From contig CABYCN010000004.1 in NCBI GenBank assembly GCA_902517455.1, positions 1 to 48,190 on the forward strand: 48,190 nucleotides of DNA, in the 5' to 3' direction. The translations under genes and the position numbers were made by a program. Position 1 is the first letter of the stretch, and each line of letters begins with the position of its first letter. The stretch is from an uncultured Pelagibacteraceae bacterium (GTDB lineage: Bacteria > Pseudomonadota > Alphaproteobacteria > Pelagibacterales > Pelagibacteraceae). Positions 1 through 9,506 of the stretch are shown here, in pieces. The notes under the pieces are model-generated. The model saw only the letters and a program-made list of their open reading frames with translations, searched no databases and was not told the DNA's origin.

Positions 1-2850
1 ATAGAGTTTGATACCAGTATAGATCTTGACAATGCTGCAAATGACGTAAGAGAAAGAGTAGCCAGAGTTGTAGATAATTTACCATCTGAATCAGATCCAC
101 CTCAAATATTAAAAAGAGCAGCAGGTTTCACAACAACAATGTGGTTATCTTTGTCTTCATCTACTTGGAGTGATTTAGAATTAGGAGATTACGCAGAACG
201 TTTCCTCATAGATCAATTTTCAAGTGTTAAAAATGTAGGAAGAATTAGAGTGGGTGGATTAAGAGAATTAAGCATAAGAGTTTGGATAGATCCAATTAGA
301 CTTGCAGCAAATAATTTAACAGTCCAAGAGGTTGAGCTTGCTCTACGTAATGAAAATATAAGTCTTCCAGCTGGCACTCTTGAGGCAGACAATATTGATC
401 TAACTCTTAATTTAGATAAGTCATACAATGATATTAGTTCGATTAAACAGCTACCAGTTAAGAAAAGTGGCAATAAAGTTATTTTATTGTCAGATATTGC
501 AAATATAGAATTTGGCCCAGTTTCAGAAAAAACGCTCTTTAAAGCTCAAACAAAAGATCAAATAAATTTAAAGACAGTTGGTATAGGTATTTATGCCAGA
601 AGTGGAGCTTCTACAGTAGAACTTTCAGATAATATTAAAAAGAGGATAATTGAGGTTAAAAAATCTTTACCTGAGGAATTAGATTTAAGAGTTTCCTTCA
701 ATAGAGCAAATTATGTGGAGGCTGCTATAGAGGAAGTTTATAAAACACTTATAATTGCATTTATTTTGGTTGTACTAATAATTTATTTATTTTTAGGAAA
801 TCTTAAAGCAGTAATTGTTCCAGCGATTGCTCTTCCAGTAAGCTTAATTGCTTCTTTTTTAGGACTATATATTTTTGGGTTATCAATAAATATTTTTGTT
901 CTTTTGAGTTTTATATTGGCAATAGGAATAATTACCGATGATTCTGTTATCATGACTGATGCAATATATAGAAGAATAGAAAATGGTGAAAATCCTTTAG
1001 TTGCAGCATATAAAGGTTCTAAACAAATTTCATTTGCAATAATAGCCACCACTTTAATTTTAGTGGCAGTTTTCATACCATTAATTTTTATTAAGGGAAT
1101 ATCTGGGACATTGTTCAAAGAAACAGCTATTGCATTATCCTTTTCAATTGTTGTCTCCTCTTTTGTTGCTCTAACATTATCTCCTATGCTTGCAAGTAAA
1201 TTTTTATATAAAACGAAATCAAAAAAAATATTTATTTTAAAATTTGAGAAGTTTTTTTTAAGTTTTGCTAATTTTTATAAAGAGTCGCTAGGTAAAATTA
1301 TTAATAGGACTAAATCTGTGAGTGTTTTTATTGTTTTCATTGTTGTTGCTTCGGTATTATTATTTAGTTTTTCAAAAAAAGAATTATTACCCATGGAAGA
1401 TCGTGGTGCATATTTAATAATCGGTGCAACCGATGAAGGTAGTTCTTTTGAGTATACACAAGAACAAGCTCAAAAAGTCGAAGCAAGATTACTTCCTCTC
1501 CTTCAAGCCGAGGATAGTCCCTATTCAAGATTTATAATGAGGGTACCTGGATTTGGAAGTTCAGCTAATTCATATAATAGTTTTATTATTATTGCGCTCC
1601 TAGACGATTGGAAAAACAGAAAAAAAGGTCAAAATGTTATTTTAAGAGAAGCAATCGGAAAAATTGTTACTTTGCCGCAAGCTCTAGCTTTTCCAATATC
1701 ACCTCAATCAATAAGAGTTTCAAACTATAACAAACCAGTACAAATGGTAATTTATGGAAGTACCTATGAGGAACTTGAGATGATACAAAAAAAAGTAATA
1801 AGAAAACTTAGATCAAATAAAAATCTTTCTAGAATTGAGTCTGATTACAACAGAAATAAACCAGAGGTTAAATTAGTAATAAATAAAAACAAAGCTATAG
1901 ATTTAGGTGTGTCAACAAAAATAATAGGACAAACACTTGAAACTCTATATGGAGGAAAGAAAATAACAACCTTTAATAAACTTGGTAAGGAATATCCAAT
2001 TGTTATTCAACAATATTTATCAGATAGAAGAGATAAGAGTGGAATCTCAAAAATATATGTACGGTCTGAAACAAATGGAAAACTAATTTCTTTAGCAAAT
2101 CTTGTTAGTTTTAAAGATGAAGGGTCTGCTAAACAACTTGCTAGATACAATAGACAACGTGCAGTTACCATATCTGCAAATGTGAATGAAGGTTATACTT
2201 TGACTGAAGCAATAAAATTTTTTGAGAAGATAATGACTGATGAGGCCCCAAAAAATCAGATTACTTGGAAAGGAAAGTCTGAAGAAATTAAAGAAACTAG
2301 TAATGAATTATTTATAATATTTGCCTTAGCTTTATTGACAGCTTATTTAGTAATGTCTGCAACTTTCAATTCTTTCATACATCCCTTTATAATTATTTTG
2401 ACTGTACCTTTGGCTATCTTTGGAGGTCTTATATTTATTTTATTTCTCAATAGTTCAATAAATATTTTTTCTCAAATTGCTCTAATTATACTAATAGGTA
2501 TCTCAACAAAAAATAGTATCTTAATTGTTGACTATGCTAATCAAATAAGAACTACCGGAAAGAATATTGAAACAGCTGTTAAAGACGCTTGTGCAGTAAG
2601 ATTTAGACCCATTATTATGACCTCACTAAGTACAATGATAGCAATGATGCCTCTTGTTATTGGAAATATTGGTCCAGGTGCAGGTGAAGGTTCGAGACTT
2701 GCTGTAGGTTCAACAATCCTAGGTGGAATGATTATCTCTACTTTCTTTACCTTATATGTAACGCCGTCTATGTATTTAGCACTAGCGAAAAATTCAAAAA
2801 GAATAGATGCTGTAGATTTGGAGCTAAAAAAAGAATTATCTAAAAAATAA
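1..2850 (+). CDS. RND-family efflux transporter permease subunit (5' end cut by window)
   Basis: The reading frame is open from base 1, so the gene begins outside the window; the first ATG in view (139) is internal. About 949 residues are present of the roughly 1,020-1,040 usual for the family, so only the first TM helix and nearby residues are missing. The visible start carries the family segment with D-L-D-x-A and V-R-x-R-V before the first porter domain. Two blocks of hydrophobic helices flank a second large periplasmic domain. The proton-relay residues of AcrB-type pumps are conserved: an Asp-Asp pair (D313-D314 of the visible part) in TM4 and a Lys (K837, in T-K-N-S) in TM10. Family knowledge: a trimeric inner-membrane drug/lipophile-proton antiporter working with a periplasmic adaptor and an outer-membrane channel. 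Neither partner is in view; the adaptor is probably just upstream. The 3' end overlaps the convergent gene by 11 bp. Substrate unknown. Confidence 0.93.
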   Translation: MEFDTSIDLDNAANDVRERVARVVDNLPSESDPPQILKRAAGFTTTMWLSLSSSTWSDLELGDYAERFLIDQFSSVKNVGRIRVGGLRELSIRVWIDPIRLAANNLTVQEVELALRNENISLPAGTLEADNIDLTLNLDKSYNDISSIKQLPVKKSGNKVILLSDIANIEFGPVSEKTLFKAQTKDQINLKTVGIGIYARSGASTVELSDNIKKRIIEVKKSLPEELDLRVSFNRANYVEAAIEEVYKTLIIAFILVVLIIYLFLGNLKAVIVPAIALPVSLIASFLGLYIFGLSINIFVLLSFILAIGIITDDSVIMTDAIYRRIENGENPLVAAYKGSKQISFAIIATTLILVAVFIPLIFIKGISGTLFKETAIALSFSIVVSSFVALTLSPMLASKFLYKTKSKKIFILKFEKFFLSFANFYKESLGKIINRTKSVSVFIVFIVVASVLLFSFSKKELLPMEDRGAYLIIGATDEGSSFEYTQEQAQKVEARLLPLLQAEDSPYSRFIMRVPGFGSSANSYNSFIIIALLDDWKNRKKGQNVILREAIGKIVTLPQALAFPISPQSIRVSNYNKPVQMVIYGSTYEELEMIQKKVIRKLRSNKNLSRIESDYNRNKPEVKLVINKNKAIDLGVSTKIIGQTLETLYGGKKITTFNKLGKEYPIVIQQYLSDRRDKSGISKIYVRSETNGKLISLANLVSFKDEGSAKQLARYNRQRAVTISANVNEGYTLTEAIKFFEKIMTDEAPKNQITWKGKSEEIKETSNELFIIFALALLTAYLVMSATFNSFIHPFIIILTVPLAIFGGLIFILFLNSSINIFSQIALIILIGISTKNSILIVDYANQIRTTGKNIETAVKDACAVRFRPIIMTSLSTMIAMMPLVIGNIGPGAGEGSRLAVGSTILGGMIISTFFTLYVTPSMYLALAKNSKRIDAVDLELKKELSKK

Positions 2851-3439
2851 TATATTTATTCTTGTTAAGGGAATTTTTGCATTTAGATAATTGTTTTTTA
2901 TAAATCTGAGATTGTTTTTCAACTTTTTTTGCTAATTTTATAACTCTTTTATTTTTTTTATAATATTTAAAATTTCCCCAGCCCTCATGATAAGCAAGGT
3001 ATTGTTTAAAAGCATCTTTTTTAGAAATTTTCAAAATACTTTCTGATTTATTTGTATACCATCCAATAAAATCAACACTATCTTTGAATCTCGCTCTCGT
3101 TGCTAATTTATTTCCAGTTTCTTTTTTATATTGTTCCCAAGTCCCCTTTACAGCTTGAGAATAACCAAATGAGCTCGAGGGTCTTTTATATGGTATCACT
3201 TTAAAAATTTTTTTTCTTGCTGGTTTTGCTAACCAGTCAAAATCCGACTCCATTTTTATTATTGCTAGCTGAATATAAATGGGCGTTCCCCATTTTTGTT
3301 CGACTTTCTTAGTATGCTTATACCAAAGATATCTTTCACTAAAAATTAAACAGCTATTAGTTGTATTTGCAGGAATTGAAGAGCATCCAATTAATATAAA
3401 ACAAAATAAAATTAACAACTTATTCTTTAAAAAACTCAT
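2840..3439 (-). CDS. transglycosylase SLT-like lipoprotein
   Basis: 199 residues. The N-terminus is a lipoprotein signal peptide: Lys residues, a hydrophobic stretch, and a lipobox L-I-G-C with Cys19 as the probable lipidated residue, so the protein should be membrane anchored, probably in the outer membrane. The body resembles a lytic transglycosylase fold: a candidate catalytic Glu in K-M-E-S (E64), an F-G-Y-S-Q-A segment (91-96) in place of the usual G-L-M-Q, and A-Y-H-E-G-W-G (149-155) in place of A-Y-N-A-G. Inference: it cleaves the glycan strand of peptidoglycan, releasing anhydro-muropeptides. The motifs are divergent, so a non-catalytic wall-binding role is possible. The start overlaps the upstream VanZ-like gene by 20 bp, so the two are probably co-transcribed and translationally coupled; the 3' end overlaps the RND pump gene. 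Confidence 0.7.
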   Translation of the reverse strand: MSFLKNKLLILFCFILIGCSSIPANTTNSCLIFSERYLWYKHTKKVEQKWGTPIYIQLAIIKMESDFDWLAKPARKKIFKVIPYKRPSSSFGYSQAVKGTWEQYKKETGNKLATRARFKDSVDFIGWYTNKSESILKISKKDAFKQYLAYHEGWGNFKYYKKNKRVIKLAKKVEKQSQIYKKQLSKCKNSLNKNKYIIF

Positions 3440-3815
3440 TTCTATTTATTAAATTGTTAATTAATATTACAATAATCACTCCTGATAAATTACCAAATAA
3501 ATCTGACCATTGAAAATCTCTTTCAGGGATTATTAAATGAAATAATTCAAGAATTATTGCTAATAAGATTAAATAAATTTTGAGATATTTTATTTGTTTT
3601 TGTATTTTAAAAGTAAAAAAACCAACAATTGAAACTAATAAAAATGCATAAAAGTGATTCGATGAAACAATAAAATCAAATGTTATTTGTGGTTGTGCTT
3701 CTAAATCACCATTAAATGCCAAACCTATTAAACTACCTGGAAAAATATATAAAAAAATCAAAAAAAAGTTGATTGAATAAAAAATTATTTTATTGGTAGA
3801 AAAAAATTTTATCAT
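3420..3815 (-). CDS. VanZ-like small membrane protein
   Basis: 131 residues with about four predicted TM helices (roughly residues 10-28, 50-67, 77-94, 104-122). It shows the arrangement of VanZ-like proteins: a short first helix ending in P-G-S, a helix beginning near H-F-Y-A-F, then E-L-F-H followed by I-P-x-R and S-D-L-F-G-N-L-S-G, the conserved R/D/N/G pattern of that family. Function is unknown for most members; the namesake gives low-level teicoplanin resistance. It overlaps the start of the transglycosylase-like lipoprotein by 20 bp, which hints at an envelope role. Its 45-bp upstream gap is shared with the divergent gpmA gene and is pure A/T-rich sequence with no clear boxes. Confidence 0.65.
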   Translation of the reverse strand: MIKFFSTNKIIFYSINFFLIFLYIFPGSLIGLAFNGDLEAQPQITFDFIVSSNHFYAFLLVSIVGFFTFKIQKQIKYLKIYLILLAIILELFHLIIPERDFQWSDLFGNLSGVIIVILINNLINRNEFFKE

Positions 3816-3860
3816 TTAAATATATAGTTTTATTTATAAATATATTTTAGAAATAACAAT

Positions 3861-4574
3861 ATGAGTTTTTTAGTATTAGTAAGACATGGCCAAAGTTTAT
3901 GGAATATTGAAAATAGATTTACTGGCTGGGTTGATATTGATCTCGCAGAAAATGGAATATTAGAGGCAAAAAAAGCTGGATTATTAATTCAGAATAGAAA
4001 AATTCAAATAGATTTTTACTATTCATCTCTTCAATTAAGAGCAAATCACACGCTCAAAATAATACAAAAAGTTTTAAATGACAAAAAAGACTACACTAGA
4101 GCTTGGCAACTCAATGAAAGACATTATGGCGCTCTTACTGGTTTAAACAAATCTGAGATGAGTAAAATACTTGGTGATAATAAAATTCTAGAATTTAGAA
4201 GATCTTGGGATACTAAACCAGATGATCTAAGTGAGGAAAGCCCCTTTCACCCAAAAAATATTGAAACATATAAAAAACTTCCTAAGGAAGTTATTCCTGA
4301 TAGTGAGTCTTTAAAAGATACTTACGAAAGGGTTTTAAAATTTTTTAATGAGGAAATTAAAGAAAAATTAATTAACGCAAATGTCTTAATTTCTGCTCAT
4401 GGAAATTCTATAAGAGCACTATGTAAATATTTATTTAAAATAGATAACAATCAAATTTCCAAATTAGAAATTCCAACAGGCAATCCTTTGATTATTCAAA
4501 TTAATGATAAATTTGAAATTGAAAAATGTGAGTACTTAGATGAAGAGAGAGCTAAAGATCTTTTAGTTTTTTAA
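3861..4574 (+). CDS. gpmA: 2,3-bisphosphoglycerate-dependent phosphoglycerate mutase
   Basis: 237 residues. The histidine phosphatase signature R-H-G is at residues 8-10 (phosphoacceptor His9), followed by S-L-W-N and F-T-G-W-x-D, diagnostic of cofactor-dependent mutases. Glu86 (N-E-R-H-Y-G) and the second catalytic His180 (A-H-G-N-S) are conserved. The enzyme interconverts 3- and 2-phosphoglycerate in the cytosol. The long insert around residues 105-140 (R-R-S-W-D and following) is typical of true dPGM rather than generic phosphatases. It stands alone on the plus strand. Its last 23 bp overlap the convergent murU gene, so no terminator can lie between them without being inside coding sequence. 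Confidence 0.95.
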   Translation: MSFLVLVRHGQSLWNIENRFTGWVDIDLAENGILEAKKAGLLIQNRKIQIDFYYSSLQLRANHTLKIIQKVLNDKKDYTRAWQLNERHYGALTGLNKSEMSKILGDNKILEFRRSWDTKPDDLSEESPFHPKNIETYKKLPKEVIPDSESLKDTYERVLKFFNEEIKEKLINANVLISAHGNSIRALCKYLFKIDNNQISKLEIPTGNPLIIQINDKFEIEKCEYLDEERAKDLLVF

Positions 4575-5241
4575 AAATTTCTAAATTTGTTAAATGGTAA
4601 AATTTATTAAAACTTTTGAAGCCATTTAATTGACCCTTTTTCAATAATTTATTCCAAATTTTTGAAATTGGAAAATTATTTAATCTATATCCTGTAAATA
4701 AATTTTTGTTTAATATCTGACAACCAATATAAATAAAATCTTTATTATTATTTTTTATCAATATATTATTATTAATTTCAAAATCTCCTTCAAGATCTTT
4801 ATCAAAGCTGTGTTTTTTATTGACAACTAATAAAATATTACTCAAATTGTTTAAAAAATAAAAATTTTGCATGTTGTTGATTTCACTAATATATTTCTCA
4901 TTCCACAAAGTATCAGGATTAAAAATAAGATAATTTTCCTCATTAGATTTGTTAATCATGTTTAATATCCCTCCACCAGTATTTAGAATTGTTCTTCCAT
5001 CTTCAATCACTTTTATATCAATTGGAAAATTTTTATTTTTAATAAAGTTTGAAATCTGATCTCCTAAATAAAATGTATTTAAAAAAATTTGTTTTATACC
5101 TAATTTAATAATAATATTAATACAATTTTCTAGAAGTGATATCTTATTCACTTTAATAAGTGGTTTAGGAGTTGTTAATGTAAGTGGATTTAATCTACTA
5201 CCATATCCAGCACATAATATAAAAGCTGTATTGATTTTCAT
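4552..5241 (-). CDS. murU: N-acetylmuramate-1-phosphate uridylyltransferase (MurU-like nucleotidyltransferase)
   Basis: 229 residues. The N-terminus has the sugar-nucleotidyltransferase loop A-G-Y-G-S-R-L (11-17), then P-L-T and T-P-K-P-L with the NTP-binding Lys; a metal-binding Asp lies in F-N-P-D-T. The short length and lack of a C-terminal acyltransferase domain fit MurU rather than GlmU. Family knowledge: MurU converts MurNAc-1-phosphate and UTP to UDP-MurNAc, completing a MurNAc salvage route that bypasses de novo synthesis. The start overlaps the stop of the upstream kinase gene by 4 bp (ATGA), the classical amgK-murU pair. Another sugar-1-phosphate specificity cannot be excluded from sequence, but the pairing makes MurU the best call. 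Confidence 0.85.
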   Translation of the reverse strand: MKINTAFILCAGYGSRLNPLTLTTPKPLIKVNKISLLENCINIIIKLGIKQIFLNTFYLGDQISNFIKNKNFPIDIKVIEDGRTILNTGGGILNMINKSNEENYLIFNPDTLWNEKYISEINNMQNFYFLNNLSNILLVVNKKHSFDKDLEGDFEINNNILIKNNNKDFIYIGCQILNKNLFTGYRLNNFPISKIWNKLLKKGQLNGFKSFNKFYHLTNLEIFKKLKDL

Positions 5242-6179
5242 TTAATCTTTTTTCTAAAATTTTGTTTTAAAAGTTTATATAAATTTAAAAAAACTTTGTT
5301 TTTATTTATTCTGATATTGATTAAAGTCCAAGCATATGGGATTAATTTTAAGTATTTTTTTTTTCCATCACGAACAGCAAGACGTGTAAAAATTCCAATT
5401 ATTTTTAGATTTCTTAGAACTGAAAGTATTTCAAAATCATTTTTAAATTTATGTTTATCCAACTTTTTTTGTTTTTTTATATATAGTCTATAAATTTCAT
5501 TTTTAAATGTCTCAGAGGTTTGAAATCGAACATCATCAATCAAAGACGCTAAATCATAGGCTTTATTCCCAATTAAAGCATCTTGACTATCTATGATACC
5601 TATTTTGTCTTTTACTAACATCAAATTTGAAATATGAAAATCTCGATGAACAAAAACATTATTTTTTAGTTTAAGATTTAAAGTTAAATCTTTTACAATT
5701 TTTTTAAAATTTTTAACAAATCGATTTCTATATTTATTTGATAGATTCCTTTTTGCATACCAATCGCAAAATAAGAGTGCTTCTTCAATTAAAATTTTCG
5801 AGTTATATTCGGGTATAGTATAATTTTTTTTTTTAAAATTTTTAATACTTCTGTCTTTGATTAATTGAATTTTATTTAAAGTTCGAATTATCTTTTTAAA
5901 AAAACTTAAATCGATATTCTTTTTTTTTTGCAAAATATTTAAAATTGTATTATCACCAAAGTCTTTAACTTCTAAATAGTTCTTAAGATAATTTTGATTA
6001 TATAGAGTTGGTGCTAAAATTTTATTTTTATTTAAAATTTTGTTAACCGCATCGTATATAAGAAGATTCTTATTTTTTTCTTTTTTGGAATAAATTATAA
6101 TCGAAGTGTAATTTTTGTTTTTTTTTCTGAAAAACTTACGAAACGATGCATCACCTCTTATTTCTTTTATATTTTTCAT
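5238..6179 (-). CDS. amgK: anomeric N-acetylmuramate/N-acetylglucosamine kinase (AmgK-like phosphotransferase)
   Basis: 313 residues of the aminoglycoside phosphotransferase/choline kinase fold. The catalytic loop is V-H-R-D-F-H with Asp180 and a following N; the metal-binding segment is I-D-S-Q-D (Asp197). The N-terminal R-G-D-A-S-F-R-K-F segment is characteristic of AmgK proteins. Family knowledge: ATP-dependent phosphorylation of the anomeric hydroxyl of MurNAc (and GlcNAc), giving MurNAc-1-P for MurU. It lies between tsaE (16 bp upstream) and murU (4-bp overlap), the usual alphaproteobacterial tsaE-amgK-murU order. The protein is extremely lysine- and asparagine-rich. Function is inferred from context as much as from sequence. 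Confidence 0.85.
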   Translation of the reverse strand: MKNIKEIRGDASFRKFFRKKNKNYTSIIIYSKKEKNKNLLIYDAVNKILNKNKILAPTLYNQNYLKNYLEVKDFGDNTILNILQKKKNIDLSFFKKIIRTLNKIQLIKDRSIKNFKKKNYTIPEYNSKILIEEALLFCDWYAKRNLSNKYRNRFVKNFKKIVKDLTLNLKLKNNVFVHRDFHISNLMLVKDKIGIIDSQDALIGNKAYDLASLIDDVRFQTSETFKNEIYRLYIKKQKKLDKHKFKNDFEILSVLRNLKIIGIFTRLAVRDGKKKYLKLIPYAWTLINIRINKNKVFLNLYKLLKQNFRKKIK

Positions 6180-6195
6180 TTTTTCGTTATATTAT

Positions 6196-6651
6196 TTACA
6201 AATTTAAACCTTTGATAAAAACAGATCTTTTTTTGTAGTCATCTTTGTATTGAAATTCTAATTCTATCAAATCTTTAGGTTTTTCTTTTATTATCTGGGG
6301 CCATTCAATTAAAGTTATTGCGTCTTGACTTTCTCCAAATAAATTCAAATTTATTAATTCTTTATCAGATTTTATTCTAAATAAATCATAATGATTTATT
6401 TTTATTAGGTTGATTTTATACTCATTAAGTAAGTTAAATGTTGGACTGGTCACCTCTGTTATTTTTAATTTATTTTTTTTTTGGAAACTGTTTATTAAAT
6501 GTTTAATAAAAGTAGTTTTACCAACACCAATTTCACCGTATAGAAAAATTATATCACCTAATTTTATTTTATTTGAAATTTTTTCTGCTAATTCTTCTGT
6601 TTTTTTTTCTGAAGATAGGTCTATTATATCATTACTAGTAGCGATACGCAT
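6196..6651 (-). CDS. tsaE: tRNA threonylcarbamoyladenosine biosynthesis ATPase TsaE
   Basis: 151 residues, the usual length. Walker A is G-E-I-G-V-G-K-T-T (39-47). The family blocks T-S-P-T-F (68-72), H-Y-D-L-F-R (87-92) and I-E-W-P follow in order. TsaE partners with TsaD and TsaB to make the t6A modification at position 37 of ANN-decoding tRNAs; the partners are not in view. The ATG overlaps the end of ahcY by 17 bp, so translation is likely coupled to it. The pairing tsaE-amgK is widespread in alphaproteobacteria, where the two are sometimes fused; here they are separate. Confidence 0.95.
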   Translation of the reverse strand: MRIATSNDIIDLSSEKKTEELAEKISNKIKLGDIIFLYGEIGVGKTTFIKHLINSFQKKNKLKITEVTSPTFNLLNEYKINLIKINHYDLFRIKSDKELINLNLFGESQDAITLIEWPQIIKEKPKDLIELEFQYKDDYKKRSVFIKGLNL

Positions 6652-7921
6652 CAGGTTTGTAAGGACCCTCTACTCCTACACTTATGTAATCTGCTTGATC
6701 TTTAGACAATTTTGTTAACTTAGCGCCGACTTTCTTAAGATGAAGAGTGGCAACTTTTTCATCTAAATGTTTTGGAAGTACATAAACTTTTTTTTCATAA
6801 TTTTTATAATTATTCCACAACTCTATTTGTGCAATTACTTGATTTGTAAATGATGCGCTCATTACAAAACTTGGATGTCCTGTTGCACAACCTAAATTTA
6901 CCAGCCTACCCTCAGCAAGTAAAATAATTCTTTTTTTACTAGGTAAGGTTATCTCATGAACTTGTGGCTTAATTTCGTCCCACTTATAATTTTTTAATGC
7001 CTCCACTTGAATTTCATTATCAAAATGACCTATGTTGCACAAAATAGCTCTATCTTTCATTTCTCTCATATGGTCGGCTGTTACAATATCTTTATTTCCT
7101 GTTGCTGTGACTACTATATCTGCTTGGCTTATCATGTCATCCATAGTCACAACTTCATAACCCTCCATTGCTGCTTGTAAAGCACAAATAGGATCTGTTT
7201 CAGTTACCATAACTCTAGCTCCTGACTGTCTTAAAGATGCTGCACTTCCTTTGCCCACATCACCAAAACCAGCTACTATAGCTACTTTTCCAGACATCAT
7301 TACGTCAGTAGCTCTTTTTATGCCGTCAACTAGACTTTCTCTACATCCGTATAAATTATCAAATTTAGATTTTGTTACAGAGTCGTTAACATTAATTGCT
7401 GGCACTAATAATGTTTTTTCGCTTTCCATCTTTTTTAATGCCAAGACGCCTGTAGTTGTCTCCTCAGACAATCCTCGTATATCACTCATTAAATTTTTAT
7501 AATCTTTATGCATTAAAGCAGTTAGATCCCCTCCATCATCTAAAATCATATTTGGTTTCCACTCCTTTTTACCTTCAATGGTTTTTCTAACGCACCACCA
7601 ATATTCCTCCTCTGTTTCTCCCTTCCACGCAAAGACTGACACTCCTGCTTTTGCAATAGCTGCAGCTGCGTGGTCTTGAGTTGAAAAAATATTACAAGAT
7701 GACCATCTAACTTCTGCACCTAAGTTTACTAATGTTTCGATGAGAACTGCTGTTTGAATGGTCATGTGCAAACAACCAATAATTTTAGCACCTTTTAATG
7801 GAACCTTTCCGGCATATTCCTCTCTAAGAGCCATTAATCCTGGCATCTCACTTTCAGCTATTGAAATTTCTTTACGGCCAAATTCTGCTTGGGATATATC
7901 TTTTACCTTAAAGTCTTCCAT
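6635..7921 (-). CDS. ahcY: adenosylhomocysteinase (S-adenosyl-L-homocysteine hydrolase)
   Basis: 428 residues. Substrate site segments H-M-T-I-Q-T (52-57), L-D-D-G-G-D (127-132) and T-K-S-K-F-D-N (183-189) are intact, with the catalytic Lys184 and Asp188. The NAD-binding loop G-F-G-D-V-G-K-G is at 218-225, and the protein ends in K-P-D-A-Y-R-Y, the conserved tail reaching the neighbouring subunit. It cleaves SAH to adenosine and homocysteine, relieving product inhibition of methyltransferases and feeding homocysteine back to methionine. Only 43 bp separate it from chvG upstream, with no SAH riboswitch pattern that I can recognise there. The 3' end overlaps tsaE. Base use is more conserved and less A/T-rich than its neighbours, as expected for a highly expressed gene. 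Confidence 0.98.
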   Translation of the reverse strand: MEDFKVKDISQAEFGRKEISIAESEMPGLMALREEYAGKVPLKGAKIIGCLHMTIQTAVLIETLVNLGAEVRWSSCNIFSTQDHAAAAIAKAGVSVFAWKGETEEEYWWCVRKTIEGKKEWKPNMILDDGGDLTALMHKDYKNLMSDIRGLSEETTTGVLALKKMESEKTLLVPAINVNDSVTKSKFDNLYGCRESLVDGIKRATDVMMSGKVAIVAGFGDVGKGSAASLRQSGARVMVTETDPICALQAAMEGYEVVTMDDMISQADIVVTATGNKDIVTADHMREMKDRAILCNIGHFDNEIQVEALKNYKWDEIKPQVHEITLPSKKRIILLAEGRLVNLGCATGHPSFVMSASFTNQVIAQIELWNNYKNYEKKVYVLPKHLDEKVATLHLKKVGAKLTKLSKDQADYISVGVEGPYKPDAYRY

Positions 7922-7964
7922 GGTGAGTTTTCTAACAATAAAAAATTAATTAATCAATAAGACT

Positions 7965-9506
7965 TTATACTTTTGGAAATATTATTTCCATGCTTGCGCC
8001 CTTTTGATCAGTCCTATTTGATGCGTTTATTGAGGCATTATGTAAATCAACTAAATTTTTCACTATATTTAGACCAAGACCAGAATGTTGTCCGAATTTA
8101 TCTGGTCTGTTACTGTAAAATCTATTAAATATTTTACTTGTATCTTTCTCTTTGAATCCTTGACCTTCATCTAATATTTTTATTACAACTTTACCGTTAT
8201 TTAATTTTGAAACTTTAACAATTACATCCTGATTATCATTACTAAAAGAAATTGCATTATCTAAAAGATTTGCAACTATTTGTTCAATCCTATTTTCTAT
8301 ACCGTTTACAAAATATTTGCTTTTTTTATCATTTTCATAAGAAATTTTTATTCCTCTTTTGAGTGTATAAATATTATTAAAATCATCTACTACTGATTTG
8401 ATAATTGGTTCGATGTCTAATTTTTTGATTTCTTCTTTACTTAAAGCCACTTCATCTTTTAACATTTGAGAATAATCTGTGATTAATCTTTCAATTCTTT
8501 GTACATCATGACTTAAAATACCAATTAACTTTATTCTTTGATTAATATCATTTGTATCATTTAAAATTTCAGAAGCACTTTTAAGTGATGCTAAAGGATT
8601 TCTTATTTCATGTACAAGATCAGTTGAAAAATTTTCAGCAAGAGTAATTCTTTTTTGCAGCTCAAGCGTCATATCATCTAAGGAATTTGAAAGTAACCCC
8701 AATTCATCATTTCTTAATTTTAATGCGTCGATGTTTGTGGTTTTTGAGTTTTTATTTTTAATTGTATTTGTATAGCTTACTAAGTTTTTTATAGGCTTTA
8801 AAAAATACCGATTTAATACAAATGAAAAAATTAATATGACAATCCCTACTGCAAATGCGGTTCGGATTATAAAAGTTTTCCTCTCATCAATTGCAGCTTT
8901 AACGTCATTAGCATTTTCAGTAATCGCCAAGTATCCCTTATTGACCCCATTATGCATCACATTCTTTATTGTTGTTAACTCAAATTTATTAAATCCTTCC
9001 TGAGTGAAAGTAAAATGTGTCCCAAAATTTTTAGACTCAGAATAATTAAACAGAATATCTTTCAATGAGACGGCCTTTTTTTTTCCAATATCGATATTTT
9101 TTTTTTCGATAATTTCCTTATTTTTTTTTTCACTTAAAATTTCTAATTCTACCATATCCAATCTTGTCGAAAAAGATCTCGGATCAAGATCTAAGGTATC
9201 AGTATCACCCACTAAATTTAGTTCACCATCAAAAAAGATTACCCTATCAAGATTTTGAAAAAGGAATCTTGTTGAAAATAAAAATTTTCTAATGTCTTCT
9301 TCAACAAATTCAACGTTATATCTAGTTAAATTATCAATTGTATTATTGATAACTTCTATGTGATTAGATGATTTTTTTTTAATTAAATTAGGTTGAACAT
9401 TCTTTAGATATAGGAACGTAAATAAACTAATGATTGTGAAAAATATTAAATTAATGAACAAAAATTTTTTTAAGATAGATAGATTTTTAAGAATACTGTT
9501 TAGCAT
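7965..9506 (-). CDS. chvG: sensor histidine kinase, ChvG/ExoS type
   Basis: 513 residues: TM helix at about 14-35, a periplasmic domain to about 210, a second TM at 213-235, HAMP linker, dimerisation/phosphoacceptor helix with H-E-I-R-N-P (His299), and an ATPase domain with the N box (Asn417 in L-L-D-N-A), G1 D-E-G-Q-G (446-450) and G2 G-L-G-L-N (476-480). All catalytic motifs are intact. It overlaps the response-regulator gene chvI by one base. Family knowledge: ChvG/ChvI responds to envelope or acid stress in alphaproteobacteria and is held off by periplasmic ExoR in rhizobia; no ExoR is visible here. The periplasmic part is lysine-rich around 126-150. An EnvZ-like osmosensor is the alternative name, but order and neighbours fit ChvG. 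Confidence 0.88.
   Translation of the reverse strand: MLNSILKNLSILKKFLFINLIFFTIISLFTFLYLKNVQPNLIKKKSSNHIEVINNTIDNLTRYNVEFVEEDIRKFLFSTRFLFQNLDRVIFFDGELNLVGDTDTLDLDPRSFSTRLDMVELEILSEKKNKEIIEKKNIDIGKKKAVSLKDILFNYSESKNFGTHFTFTQEGFNKFELTTIKNVMHNGVNKGYLAITENANDVKAAIDERKTFIIRTAFAVGIVILIFSFVLNRYFLKPIKNLVSYTNTIKNKNSKTTNIDALKLRNDELGLLSNSLDDMTLELQKRITLAENFSTDLVHEIRNPLASLKSASEILNDTNDINQRIKLIGILSHDVQRIERLITDYSQMLKDEVALSKEEIKKLDIEPIIKSVVDDFNNIYTLKRGIKISYENDKKSKYFVNGIENRIEQIVANLLDNAISFSNDNQDVIVKVSKLNNGKVVIKILDEGQGFKEKDTSKIFNRFYSNRPDKFGQHSGLGLNIVKNLVDLHNASINASNRTDQKGASMEIIFPKV

Noticed and set aside
783-1118. 111-codon open frame on the minus strand inside the RND pump gene
   Set aside because: It is antisense to conserved membrane helices with the proton-relay residues; its composition reflects the hydrophobic codons of the real gene and it has no start signal.
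7922-7964. Possible SAH riboswitch ahead of ahcY
   Set aside because: The 43-bp gap is A/T-rich and shows no conserved stem or G/C-rich core of the SAH aptamer.
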